From Tropicimonas sp047971885 (lineage in GTDB: Bacteria; Pseudomonadota; Alphaproteobacteria; Rhodobacterales; Rhodobacteraceae): DNA of 46,548 nt. The notes beneath the pieces are model-generated. The model did not search any database. It saw nothing but the letters and a program-made list of their open reading frames with translations, and was not told where the DNA came from. The DNA is taken from assembly GCF_047971885.1 (NCBI RefSeq), contig NZ_JBKEAE010000204.1, positions 1 through 46,548 on the forward strand. Direction: 5' to 3'. Shown piece after piece: positions 32,278 to 40,965 of this stretch. Every line of letters begins with the position of its first letter. Positions within the stretch are counted from its first letter, which is position 1. A program made the translations under genes and the position numbers.

Positions 32278-35148
32278 GTGACGGAGCAGTCCGACATCAC
32301 CTTGGCGCTGATCGCCGCGCTGCCATTCATCGGGGCGCTTTTTCCGGGGCTGATGATCCGGGTCGGACGGAACGCCTGCGCCCTTTCGGCCGGATGGGCG
32401 ACCCTTTCGGCGCTGATCCTGCTGGTCATCCACTCCACCGCCGTCTGGCGCGGCGAGGTCGTTACCTTTCACCTGCCGTGGGTGCCGTCGCTGGGGCTCA
32501 ACGTCAGCTTCATGCTCGACGGGCTGGGGTTGCTGTTCGCGGCGATGATTCTCGGGATCGGGTTGCTGATCATCCTCTACGCGCGCTTCTATCTGTCGCG
32601 CGAGGACCCGATGGGTCAGTTCTATGTCTATCTGATGCTGTTTCAGGGCGCGATGCTGGGGATCGTCCTGTCGGACAACATCCTGATGATGGCGATCTTC
32701 TGGGAACTGACATCGCTCAGTTCCTTCCTGCTGATCGGTTACTGGCGCCAGACCGCCGCCGGCCGGCAGGGCGCGCGCATGGCGCTGGCGGTTACCGGCA
32801 TGGGCGGGCTGGCGCTGATCGGCGGGCTGCTGCTGCTGGGCAAGATGGCCGGCAGTTACGAGTTGAACGAGATCCTCGACCGGCGCGAACAGATCGTCGC
32901 CTCGCCCTATTTTACCCCCGCGCTGTTGCTGATCCTGCTCGGCGCCTTTACCAAGTCGGCGCAGTTTCCGTTTCACTTCTGGCTGCCGCACGCCATGGCC
33001 GCGCCGACGCCGGTTTCGGCCTATCTGCATTCGGCGACGATGGTCAAGGCCGGCCTGTTCCTGATGGCGCGCCTGTGGCCTGTCTTTGCCGGAACCGACA
33101 TGTGGTTCTATATCGTCGGGACGACCGGCCTGATCACCATGGTGGTGGCGGCCAAGATCGCCATCTTCAAGGACGACCTGAAGGCGCTGCTCGCCTATTC
33201 GACGGTCAGCCACCTCGGCCTCATCACCATGCTGCTGGGCTTCGGCACGACGGCGGCGGCCACGGCGGCGGTCTTTCACATCATGAACCACTCGATCTTC
33301 AAGGCGGCGCTGTTCATGACGGCGGGCATTGTCGATCACGAGGCGCATACCCGCTCGATCCGCCGGCTGGGCGGACTGCGCCACCTGATGCCGATCACCG
33401 CGACCTTCGCCATTGTCACCGCGCTGTCGATGGCCGGCATTCCCTTCCTCAACGGTTTCCTGTCCAAGGAAATGATGCTGGAGAACGCCGCCCATACCTC
33501 GTGGATGGGCAACCCGTGGATTATCGGCCTGCTCGCCACGGTGGGGGCGATGTTCTCGGCCACCTATTCCTTCCGCTATATCGCGCAGGTCTTCCTCGGC
33601 CCGGTTCGCCACGACTATCCGGCCAAGCCGCACGATCCGCCCTTCGGCATGTGGGCGGCGCCGGGGCTGCTGGCGGCGATGGCGGTGGTGATCGGCATCT
33701 TCCCGCAGGCCACCGTCGGCAGTTTCGTGAACCTGATCGCCGATGCCACGACCCGGCAGCATTTGCACCTGCACGAGTTGAAGATATGGCACGGCTTCAC
33801 GCCCGCCCTGGGGATGAGCGCCGTCGCGATCCTCGGCGGTCTGGCCCTGCTGACACAATTCGCCCCGCTGAGCAGGCTTTGGGAGGAAACACCCAAACCC
33901 GACGCCAAGCGGATGTTCGACCACCTGGTGAACTGGCTGCACCGTGCCAGCGGCGAGTTGTCGAACAACCTGCACGATTACCGGCTGACAAAATACGTCG
34001 CCGTCTTTTCCGTGGCGACCATCGCCGCCGGCCTCTATGCCTGGATGCACGGCACCCATGCGCCGGGGCTGCGCCCGATGCTGGAGCCCGGCGTGATCGA
34101 CTATATCGGCGCGATTCTGGTTTGCGCCTCGACCATTGCCATCGTCACCTACCATCGCTCGCGCCTGCTGGTGCTGGTGCTGATCGGGATCAACGGCCTG
34201 GTGGTCTCGATCATCTTCGTCCGGCTTTCGGCACCCGATCTTGCCATGACCCAGGTTACGGTCGAGGTGGTGACCCTGATCCTGATGCTGCTGGCGCTGT
34301 TCTTCCTGCCCAAGCACACGCCGCGCGAATCGAACTGGAGCCGCCGGGGCCGCGACATGGCGATTTCGGCGGCGGCAGGTATCGCGGTGGCGGCGCTGTC
34401 AATGGCGCTGATGACCCGCGATTTCGAAACCATCTCGGGCTATTACATCGAAAACGCCAAGCCGGGCGGCGGCGGCACCAACGTCGTCAACGTGATCCTG
34501 GTGGATTTCCGCGGTTACGATACCTTTGGCGAGATCATCGTGCTCGGCATCGCGGCGCTGCTGATCTTCGCGCTCGGCAAGGCGCTGATGGAGGGCAAGG
34601 CCTCGCGCAAGCTCGCCAACTGGGTGCATGACACGCGCTATTCCAAGGATCGCCACCCGCTGATGATGGTGGTCTCGACCCGCGTCATGATGCCGATCTC
34701 GCTGATGGTCGGGATCTACATCTTCCTGCGCGGCCACAACATGCCCGGCGGCGGATTCATTGCCGGCCTTGTGGTCGCCATCGCGCTGCTGATGCAATAC
34801 ATGGCCTCGGGCTTTGCCTGGGCCTCCGAGCGGATTCAGATCCCCTATCACGCTTTCATCGGCTGGGGGGTGCTGATCGCCGCCATCACCGGCATCGGCG
34901 CCTGGTTCAACGGCCTGCCCTTCCTGACCAGCGCCTATGGCTATGTCCATATCGAACCGATCGAGGAGTTCGAGCTTGCCACCGCGATGTCCTTCGATCT
35001 CGGCGTGTTCCTGACGGTGGTGGGCGCGGTCATGCTGACGCTGTTCTCGCTCAGCCGGCTTGCCCGCCGGACCGGCGAATCGGTGAACGTCTCGCCAATG
35101 GATTACGACCCGTCGATGGTCTACATGCCCGAGCCGGAGGAGAAGTAG
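32278..35148 (+). CDS. mrpA: Na+/H+ antiporter subunit MrpA fused to MrpB
   Basis: A 956-residue membrane protein starting at GTG after GAGGGGTAGG. The first 500 residues are NuoL-like, with HFWLPHAMAAPTPVSAYLHSA-type proton-channel helices and the conserved Lys/His of that family. Residues 500-770 are the MrpA-specific part ending in a helical DUF4040-like region, and residues 790-940 match MrpB (NMPGGGFIAGLVVAIALL). The A-B fusion is the PhaAB form known from rhizobia and Rhodobacterales. The complex exchanges cytosolic Na+ or K+ for protons and supports alkali and salt tolerance. First gene of mrpABCDEFG. Confidence 0.95.
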   Translation: MTEQSDITLALIAALPFIGALFPGLMIRVGRNACALSAGWATLSALILLVIHSTAVWRGEVVTFHLPWVPSLGLNVSFMLDGLGLLFAAMILGIGLLIILYARFYLSREDPMGQFYVYLMLFQGAMLGIVLSDNILMMAIFWELTSLSSFLLIGYWRQTAAGRQGARMALAVTGMGGLALIGGLLLLGKMAGSYELNEILDRREQIVASPYFTPALLLILLGAFTKSAQFPFHFWLPHAMAAPTPVSAYLHSATMVKAGLFLMARLWPVFAGTDMWFYIVGTTGLITMVVAAKIAIFKDDLKALLAYSTVSHLGLITMLLGFGTTAAATAAVFHIMNHSIFKAALFMTAGIVDHEAHTRSIRRLGGLRHLMPITATFAIVTALSMAGIPFLNGFLSKEMMLENAAHTSWMGNPWIIGLLATVGAMFSATYSFRYIAQVFLGPVRHDYPAKPHDPPFGMWAAPGLLAAMAVVIGIFPQATVGSFVNLIADATTRQHLHLHELKIWHGFTPALGMSAVAILGGLALLTQFAPLSRLWEETPKPDAKRMFDHLVNWLHRASGELSNNLHDYRLTKYVAVFSVATIAAGLYAWMHGTHAPGLRPMLEPGVIDYIGAILVCASTIAIVTYHRSRLLVLVLIGINGLVVSIIFVRLSAPDLAMTQVTVEVVTLILMLLALFFLPKHTPRESNWSRRGRDMAISAAAGIAVAALSMALMTRDFETISGYYIENAKPGGGGTNVVNVILVDFRGYDTFGEIIVLGIAALLIFALGKALMEGKASRKLANWVHDTRYSKDRHPLMMVVSTRVMMPISLMVGIYIFLRGHNMPGGGFIAGLVVAIALLMQYMASGFAWASERIQIPYHAFIGWGVLIAAITGIGAWFNGLPFLTSAYGYVHIEPIEEFELATAMSFDLGVFLTVVGAVMLTLFSLSRLARRTGESVNVSPMDYDPSMVYMPEPEEK

Positions 35149-35149
35149 G

Positions 35150-35566
35150 ATGGAAATCCTCCTCGCCCTGCTGATCGGGCTGCAAACGGCCTGCGGGCTC
35201 TACCTCGTCATGCGGCGGCGCACCTTCTCGGTCATCATCGGAACCGCGCTGCTGACCTATGCGGTGAACCTGTTCCTGTTCGCCAGCGGGCGGATCGCCA
35301 TCGACCTGCCGCCGATCTATTCGAAATACGCCGAAGCCTATACCGACCCCCTGCCCCAGGCGCTGGTTCTGACCGCCATCGTCATCTCGTTCGGCATGAC
35401 GGCGGTGGTGGTGCTGATCGCGCTTGGCGCCTTCCTCGAAACCGATACCGATCACGTCGACCTGCGCCGTTCACCCCAGGACATCGACCTCGACCCCGAC
35501 GAAATCCCGTGGGAGCAGGATCAGAAGGAACCCGGGCTTGAAAAACCCAGGGGGGACTTCGGATGA
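35150..35566 (+). CDS. mrpC: Na+/H+ antiporter subunit MrpC
   Basis: A 138-residue NuoK-like protein with three membrane helices. The conserved G-L-Y-L-x-x-x-R-R-R start, YAVNLFLFASGR in helix two and DPLPQALVLTAIVI in the loop to helix three are MrpC signatures. A 35-residue acidic, Asp-rich tail follows the last helix. The ATG overlaps the mrpA stop region by one base after the TAG, with GGAGGAG directly upstream. Confidence 0.93.
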   Translation: MEILLALLIGLQTACGLYLVMRRRTFSVIIGTALLTYAVNLFLFASGRIAIDLPPIYSKYAEAYTDPLPQALVLTAIVISFGMTAVVVLIALGAFLETDTDHVDLRRSPQDIDLDPDEIPWEQDQKEPGLEKPRGDFG

Positions 35567-37092
35567 ACCACTGGATAATCATGCCCGTCGTCATGCCCGC
35601 CATCGTAGCGGCGATCATGGCCATGGCCATGCGCTACGACCTTGTGCTTCAGCGGGTCTTCTCGATCGCGACCGTCGCGGCACTGATCGCTATCTCGACA
35701 GGCCTGTTCGTCTCGACCCTCGATGGATCGGTCCAGATCTACGAACTGGGTGACTGGCTCCCGCCCTTCGGCATCGTTCTGGTGCTCGACCGCCTGTCGG
35801 CGATGATGCTGCTGCTGACATCGCTGCTGGCCACCGCCGTCGTGCTCTATTGCGCCGGCAGCGGCTGGGACGGGCGCGGCTGGCATTTCCACGCGCTGTT
35901 TTCCTTTCAGCTCATGGGGGTGAACGGCGCCTTCCTGACCGGCGACGCCTTCAACCTCTTCGTCTTCTTCGAGGTGCTGCTGATCGCCTCCTACGGGCTG
36001 ACGATCCATGGCGGCGGCGGCATGCGGTTGCGCACCGGGCTGCAATACGTGGTGATGAACCTCGTCGGCTCCACGCTCTTCCTCTTTTCGATGGGCACGC
36101 TCTATGCGGTGACGGGCACGCTCAACATGGCGCACATGGCGCTGCGCGTGCGCGAGGTCGCCCCGGGCGATCAGGCGCTGCTGCTGGTCGGCGCGATGCT
36201 GCTGCTGATCGTCTTCGGCATCAAGGCGGCGGCCTTTCCGATGCAGTTCTGGCTTCCCGGCACCTACCGCAACGCGCCGGCGCCGGTGGCGGCCTTCTTC
36301 GCCATCATGACCAAGGTCGGCGCCTATGCGATCCTGCGGATGTTCACCCTGGTCTTCACCCCCGAGGCGCCGGCAATCGGTTCGATCTTTACCGATCTGC
36401 TACTGCCGGCCGGGATCATCACGCTGATCGTCGGCGCGACCGGCGTGCTTGGGGCATCGCAACTGCTGCGGCTCGCCTCGTTCTCGGTGCTGGCCTCGAT
36501 GGGAACGCTGCTGATCGCGATTTCGCTGTTCACCACACCGGGAACGACCGCCGCGCTCTATTATCTGGTGCATTCCACCTTTGCCGCGGCGGCGCTCTTT
36601 CTGGTGCTCGATCTGGTACGCGACGCGCAGGGACCGACTGGGCGCGCACCCGGGGGCTTCGTCGCGGCGCTCTACTTCGCCGCCGCCATCGCGGTGGCCG
36701 GAATGCCACCGCTTTCAGGCTTCATCGGCAAGCTGCTGATCCTCGACGCCAGCCTCGACCGACCGTCGACGGCACTGATCTGGGCGACGATCCTGATCAC
36801 CTCGCTCATGCTGATAATCGGCTTCTCGCAACGCGGCAGCCGCTATTTCTGGAAACCGCTCGACCCCACTTTCGCCAATCCGCGCAACCTCGACCTTGAC
36901 GGCACCCCCATCCCGGCCCACCCGCTGCGGCCGATGGCGCTGGTGGCGGCCTGCATACCGCTGGCGTTCCTGGTGGTGCTTACCATTGCCGCCGGCCCGA
37001 TACGGGGCGTGCTGTCAGACACCGCGACCCAGCTCCGCGATACCGGCATCTATATCGAGGCGGTCCTCGGGCCGCAGTCGGAGGAGGGCTGA
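35563..37092 (+). CDS. mrpD: Na+/H+ antiporter subunit MrpD
   Basis: A 509-residue NuoM/N-like membrane protein with about fourteen helices. The proton-path motif F-G-I-K-A-A-A-F-P-M-Q-F-W-L-P and the downstream F-F-A-I-M-T-K-V-G-A-Y-A-I-L-R are typical MrpD sequence, the latter holding a key Lys. F-F-E-V-L-L-I-A-S-Y-G-L includes the conserved Glu of helix five. The ATG overlaps the mrpC stop by four bases (ATGA), indicating coupled translation. Confidence 0.95.
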   Translation: MNHWIIMPVVMPAIVAAIMAMAMRYDLVLQRVFSIATVAALIAISTGLFVSTLDGSVQIYELGDWLPPFGIVLVLDRLSAMMLLLTSLLATAVVLYCAGSGWDGRGWHFHALFSFQLMGVNGAFLTGDAFNLFVFFEVLLIASYGLTIHGGGGMRLRTGLQYVVMNLVGSTLFLFSMGTLYAVTGTLNMAHMALRVREVAPGDQALLLVGAMLLLIVFGIKAAAFPMQFWLPGTYRNAPAPVAAFFAIMTKVGAYAILRMFTLVFTPEAPAIGSIFTDLLLPAGIITLIVGATGVLGASQLLRLASFSVLASMGTLLIAISLFTTPGTTAALYYLVHSTFAAAALFLVLDLVRDAQGPTGRAPGGFVAALYFAAAIAVAGMPPLSGFIGKLLILDASLDRPSTALIWATILITSLMLIIGFSQRGSRYFWKPLDPTFANPRNLDLDGTPIPAHPLRPMALVAACIPLAFLVVLTIAAGPIRGVLSDTATQLRDTGIYIEAVLGPQSEEG

Positions 37093-37095
37093 GCC

Positions 37096-37599
37096 ATGCT
37101 GAAGCGCATCCTCAACCGGGTCTTTCCCCACCCGCAACTCACCGCCTTCCTGCTGGTCATCTGGCTGCTGCTGGTCAACACGGTAACAGTGGGCAACGTG
37201 GTGCTGGGCACGGTGCTGGGCATCGCCATTCCCGGCATCACCCAGCCCTTCTGGCCCAACCGGCCGCGCATCGACCACCCGTTCAAGGCGCTGATCTATA
37301 TCGTCATCGTGCTGTGGGACATCTGCGTCGCCAACGTGGTGGTCGCGGGGATCATCCTGTTCAAATCCAACCGGAACACGCACAGCCACTGGATCGTCGT
37401 GCCGCTCGACGTGCGCTCGCCCGAGGCGATCACCATCCTCGCCGGGACCATCACCATGACCCCGGGCACGGTGACCGCCATGCTGTCGGCCGATGCCCGG
37501 TACCTGCTGGTCCATTGCCTGCACACCGACGATCCGGACGGCGTGCGCGACGAGATCAAGCAGCGCTACGAACGCCGCCTGAAGGAGATTTTCGAATGA
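37096..37599 (+). CDS. mrpE: Na+/H+ antiporter subunit MrpE
   Basis: A 167-residue protein with two to three N-terminal hydrophobic helices and a cytosolic C-terminal domain. TLLxxxITMTPGTVT-like sequence (ILAGTITMTPGTVTAM) is the strongly conserved MrpE block. It is needed for assembly of the antiporter in other bacteria. Three bases separate it from mrpD, and its stop overlaps the mrpF start (ATGA). Confidence 0.92.
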   Translation: MLKRILNRVFPHPQLTAFLLVIWLLLVNTVTVGNVVLGTVLGIAIPGITQPFWPNRPRIDHPFKALIYIVIVLWDICVANVVVAGIILFKSNRNTHSHWIVVPLDVRSPEAITILAGTITMTPGTVTAMLSADARYLLVHCLHTDDPDGVRDEIKQRYERRLKEIFE

Positions 37600-37829
37600 T
37601 CGGATATGCTCTCTACTTCGCGATCGGGTGTTTCTCGCTCGGGCTTCTGCTCAACATCTGGAGGATACGCTTCGCCCCCGGGGTGGTCGACCGTATCCTT
37701 GCGCTCGACACGATGGTGGTGAACGCCATCGCACTGCTCAATATCTACGGCATCCTGCGCGGCACCCAAATCTACTTCGAGGTCTCGCTGCTGATCGCCA
37801 TGTTCGGATTCGTGTCCACCGTCGCCTAG
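37596..37829 (+). CDS. mrpF: Na+/H+ antiporter subunit MrpF, shortened by an in-frame amber codon
   Basis: A 77-residue open frame with three hydrophobic helices: the first at 1-20, RFAPGVVDRILALDTMVVNA joining to the second, and EVSLLIAMFGFVSTVA at the end. It stops at TAG (37827-37829). The same frame continues for 11 sense codons (C-R-F-I-L-R-G-N-I-I-E) to a TGA at 37863-37865, eight bases before mrpG. That tail is the normal MrpF ending, so the family length of about 89 would be restored by reading one amino acid at the TAG. The amber may be a real nonsense change, a sequencing error or a suppressed codon. The third helix is complete, so partial function is possible. Confidence 0.85.
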   Translation: MIGYALYFAIGCFSLGLLLNIWRIRFAPGVVDRILALDTMVVNAIALLNIYGILRGTQIYFEVSLLIAMFGFVSTVA

Positions 37830-37872
37830 TGCCGCTTCATCCTGCGCGGCAACATCATCGAGTGAGGAGCCA

Positions 37873-38256
37873 ATGGAACTCTACGCCGAGATTTTCGTTT
37901 CCGCGATGCTGGTGATGGGCGGCGTCTTTGCCCTGCTGGGCAGTTTCGGGCTGGTCAAGCTCGACGATACCATGCGCCGCCTCCATGCACCGACCAAGGC
38001 CACCACGCTTGGCGTTGGCGGGGTGCTGCTCGCCTCGATGACCTATTTTGCCGTGTTTCTCGGCCATGTCAGCCTGCACGAGATGCTGATCGCCGCTTTT
38101 CTGTTCCTCACCGCGCCGATCACGGCGAATTTCGTTGCCAAGGCGCACATGCACCGCGACGTCAAGGAACGCGACCTGCCGCCCACCGGCGGAAAATACG
38201 GCTGGGCAAGCTACGACGAGGTCGAGGACGACGCGCGGCCCATCGACACGAAGTAA
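37873..38256 (+). CDS. mrpG: Na+/H+ antiporter subunit MrpG
   Basis: A 127-residue protein with three membrane helices. G-S-F-G-L-V-K-L-D-D-T-M-R-R-L-H-A-P-T-K-A-T-T-L-G is the conserved MrpG block, and L-F-L-T-A-P-I-T-A-N-F-V-A-K-A closes the third helix. A 30-residue charged tail follows. GAGGAG lies seven bases before the ATG. It is the last gene of the operon. The next 359 bases hold repeats and no gene. Confidence 0.93.
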   Translation: MELYAEIFVSAMLVMGGVFALLGSFGLVKLDDTMRRLHAPTKATTLGVGGVLLASMTYFAVFLGHVSLHEMLIAAFLFLTAPITANFVAKAHMHRDVKERDLPPTGGKYGWASYDEVEDDARPIDTK

Positions 38257-38367
38257 CGGCGGCACGGTTCATCGCCGGGCTGCCTGCGGCGACGGATATC
38301 ATACCAACGTCCATGGGAATCAACCGGCGGCAATGCGGACGATGCTGCCGTTCGGACGGGAGCGCAA

Positions 38368-38398
38368 GCCGCGCCAGCGCATGGCCGTGGACAGGCGC
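38368..38398 (-). repeat. Interspersed repeat, truncated copy 2
   Basis: The first 19 bases (GCCGCGCCAGCGCATGGCC) are identical to part of copy 1 at 14032-14095, in the same orientation; the match then breaks off and resumes at AGGCGC. It pairs with copy 3 as an inverted repeat. Confidence 0.6.
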
Positions 38399-38473
38399 TC
38401 CTGACGGTAGAACGACGCGCTTTATGCCAGCCACATCCGCCCGAAATATGAACGTTGTACGGTCGTCACCAAC

Positions 38474-38539
38474 GCGCCTGGCCGCGGGAACGGCCAGGCG
38501 CTGGCGCGGCGGCCTGCGGCCTTGTTCCGCGCCCGGGTG
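38474..38539 (+). repeat. Interspersed GC-rich repeat, copy 3
   Basis: Sixty-six bases matching the reverse complement of copy 1 apart from a few substitutions and a 2-base indel. It opens with a perfect 10-bp hairpin (GCGCCTGGCC, 8-base loop, GGCCAGGCGC). Twenty bases of it (38491-38510) pair with 38368-38387 at 19 positions, forming a large inverted repeat in the mrpG-sufS gap (38257-38615), where I see no gene. Confidence 0.75.
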
Positions 38540-38615
38540 TCTTGCTCTGCCAGAACAGGAAGGGCTCAGTGCGGTCCTTCGGAGGCAACATGACCGTTCT
38601 TCGAGGCCGAAGGTA

Positions 38616-39836
38616 TCAGTCGAAAAGCTCGTGGCAAAGTTCGAGCGCCTCGACCAGTCGGTCGACCTCGTCGTGCGTGTTGTAAAGCCCGAACGAGGCG
38701 CGGCAGGTGGCCGTCAGACCAAGAAAATCCATCAGCGGCCCGGCGCAGTGATGCCCCGCCCTGACCGCTACCCCCTTCTTGTCGAGCACTGTGGAAATAT
38801 CGTGCGCATGCGCCGCGCCCTGCAGCGTGAACGAGAATATCGCCCCCTTACCGGCAGAATTTCCCTGTACGTTCAGCCAGTTGAGGCCCCCGAGGCGCTC
38901 GCGCGCATAATCGCGCAGTGTGCGTTCGTGGGCGGCGACATTCTCCATCCCCAGGCCCATCAGATACTCGAGCGCGACGCCAAGTCCGATCTGCTGGACG
39001 ATGGCGGGGGTACCGGCCTCGAATTTCATCGGCGGATCGGCATAGCTCACCGCGTCCTTGTGGACCTCGCGGATCATGTCGCCGCCACCCATGAAGGGGC
39101 GCATCTCGGCCATACGCTCGCGCCGGATATGGATCGCCCCCGACCCGGAGGGGCCATAGAGCTTGTGCCCGGTGATGGCGTAGAAATCGGCGCCGATATC
39201 GTCAAGGTTCACCGGCATGTGCACCGCCCCCTGGCTGCCGTCGACCAGAACCGGCACGCCGCGCGCATGCGCCCCCGCGACGATGCTCTTCACATCAACC
39301 AGCGTGCCCAGAACGTTGGACATATGCGTCACCGCGACCAGTTTCGTTCTGGAACCGATGGCATCGAGCACCGCCTGCGGGTCGAGATCGCCATTCACAT
39401 CGGCATCGACCCATTTCAGCACCACGCCCTGCCGTTCGCGCAGAAAATGCCAGGGCACGATATTGGCGTGATGCTCCATCACCGACAGCACGATCTCGTC
39501 GCCCGGCGCGAAGCGCGGCATCGCCCAGGAATAGGCGACAAGGTTGATCCCCTCGGTGCTGCCCGAGGTCATGACGATCTCGCGTTCGTCGGCAACGCCG
39601 AGAAAGCGGGCGACGATCCCGCGCACCGCCTCGTATTTTTCGGTCGCGAGGTTCGACAGGAAATGCAGGCCGCGATGGACGTTGGCATATTCCGCGCCAT
39701 AGGCGCGGGTCACCGCGTCGATCACCACCTGTGGCTTCTGTGCCGAGGCGCCGTTGTCGAGATAGACCAGCGGCGTGCCGTTTACCTCGCGCGAGAGGAT
39801 GGGGAAATCCCGCCGGATAGCTGCCACGTCATACAT
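38616..39836 (-). CDS. sufS: Cysteine desulfurase SufS
   Basis: A 406-residue PLP enzyme of the SufS/CsdB group, which takes sulfur from cysteine for Fe-S assembly. The PLP lysine is K225 in ITGHKLYGPSG; H122 in SVMEHHANIVPW stacks on the cofactor; the active-site cysteine is in RAGHHCAGPLMDF. The ATG lies inside the end of the preceding YIP1 gene (8-base overlap), so translation is coupled. It is the last gene of the minus-strand isc-suf operon. No sufE, sufA or sufT gene follows. Confidence 0.94.
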   Translation of the reverse strand: MYDVAAIRRDFPILSREVNGTPLVYLDNGASAQKPQVVIDAVTRAYGAEYANVHRGLHFLSNLATEKYEAVRGIVARFLGVADEREIVMTSGSTEGINLVAYSWAMPRFAPGDEIVLSVMEHHANIVPWHFLRERQGVVLKWVDADVNGDLDPQAVLDAIGSRTKLVAVTHMSNVLGTLVDVKSIVAGAHARGVPVLVDGSQGAVHMPVNLDDIGADFYAITGHKLYGPSGSGAIHIRRERMAEMRPFMGGGDMIREVHKDAVSYADPPMKFEAGTPAIVQQIGLGVALEYLMGLGMENVAAHERTLRDYARERLGGLNWLNVQGNSAGKGAIFSFTLQGAAHAHDISTVLDKKGVAVRAGHHCAGPLMDFLGLTATCRASFGLYNTHDEVDRLVEALELCHELFD

Positions 39837-40437
39837 CGGGGACCCCCACATAGCCGATTCCAAGGATGCCGAGCAATATCGACAGGATAAAGATCATGCC
39901 GACCAGCGTGGCGAGAATCCCGGCGAACACCATTCCGGGTCGGGTGAATCCGTGCAGTTCGCAGATGAAGATCGTCAGCAGGTAGAAGAACGCGACAACC
40001 CCGGCAAGGCCCAGCAGGGTCGACAGAAGCGGCGCAATCACCAGTGCCACACCCTGCAGCACCTGCAGGCACACCATCAGGAACTGCAACCATGTCACCA
40101 GCGCCAGCGCCCCGGCGAACTGCCCCTGCCCGCCAAAGGCGCGCCCGATCCCGTAGACGGCCGCCACCATGACGACAAGCAGCACCCCCTGCACCAGCGC
40201 CAGCAGGAACGGGCTGAAGAAGAACACCGGCAGCAGGCTCACCGAATCGGGGGTCAGCCCGCCGACGAGCATCGTCGCGACCTGCCCGGTCAGGACGCTG
40301 AGAACCACAACCAGCGCCAGCGCCTCCCACAGCGCCGCCAAAGGCAGGTGCGCGGCAAGGATGCGGCGCGCCGCGACGCGCGGGTCGCGCAGCGTTTCAA
40401 GGACAAGTTCGCGGATCGGGCTACGGGTCAAAGTCAT
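39829..40437 (-). CDS. YIP1-family membrane protein
   Basis: A 202-residue protein with five hydrophobic segments between residues 30 and 200 after a basic amphipathic N-terminus (RELVLETLRDPRVAARRILA), the usual YIP1-like plan. Its role is unknown. It lies between a second YIP1-like gene and sufS in the suf operon, with an 8-base overlap with sufS and 10 bases after the preceding stop. GAGAGCG precedes the ATG. Bacterial YIP1 proteins are uncharacterised, so a link to Fe-S assembly rests on position alone. Confidence 0.8.
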   Translation of the reverse strand: MTLTRSPIRELVLETLRDPRVAARRILAAHLPLAALWEALALVVVLSVLTGQVATMLVGGLTPDSVSLLPVFFFSPFLLALVQGVLLVVMVAAVYGIGRAFGGQGQFAGALALVTWLQFLMVCLQVLQGVALVIAPLLSTLLGLAGVVAFFYLLTIFICELHGFTRPGMVFAGILATLVGMIFILSILLGILGIGYVGVPDV

Positions 40438-40447
40438 CGGTTCGCTC

Positions 40448-40954
40448 TCAACTCGGCAACGGTCTTTCGGCCTCGACAAGCGATAGGGTCCAAAGCACAA
40501 GGAACACAACCGGTATCAGGACCCCGGGCCCCGGATGCTGCGGACTGCCGCCGATGACCTGCGCGATCATGCCGTTGAGCAGAAACAGCGGCGAAACCGC
40601 CAGCACCGTCCAGAACAGCGCCAGCCGCGCGCCCAGAAAGCTGCCCCTGCCACCGAACAGGCGCGCCACCAGATGCCCCAGTGCCGCCAGCAGATAGAAG
40701 ACCGGCGGCGCGATGAACATCCAGGCGAAAAACGTGTTGGCCAGCCGCATCTGCACCGGCGCCCCTGCGGGCCACGGATCGCCGCCCTTCAGCGCAAAGG
40801 GGATCGCGCTGACGAAGATGACCAGACAGCCGCCCAGCAGGCAGGCGAGCGCGCGCGCGTCGGGCCGGTCGCCCGCCCCGACCGAGGCGAGCAGATCGCG
40901 CATCACCCTGCGCGGCGCAACATAGGTGCGCAGGATCTCGCGGGTCAGCGACAC
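40448..40954 (-). CDS. YIP1-like membrane protein
   Basis: A 168-residue protein with four hydrophobic segments after a basic N-terminus (SLTREILRTYVAPRRVMRDLL). The N-terminal amphipathic part resembles that of the downstream YIP1 gene, so they may be paralogs. The start is GTG at 40954; GGGGGGC precedes it. It begins 11 bases after the sufD stop. No function is recognised. Confidence 0.75.
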   Translation of the reverse strand: MSLTREILRTYVAPRRVMRDLLASVGAGDRPDARALACLLGGCLVIFVSAIPFALKGGDPWPAGAPVQMRLANTFFAWMFIAPPVFYLLAALGHLVARLFGGRGSFLGARLALFWTVLAVSPLFLLNGMIAQVIGGSPQHPGPGVLIPVVFLVLWTLSLVEAERPLPS

Positions 40955-40965
40955 CGGGCGCCCCC

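Noticed and set aside
32098..34317. 739-codon antisense frame on the minus strand opposite mrpA
   Set aside because: The His/Gln/Arg/Asp-rich product has no domain and arises from the codon bias of GC-rich membrane-protein genes.
37827..37829. TAG in mrpF as a pyrrolysine codon
   Set aside because: There is no sign of pyl genes in the window and such recoding is not known in this group; mutation or a sequence error is far likelier.
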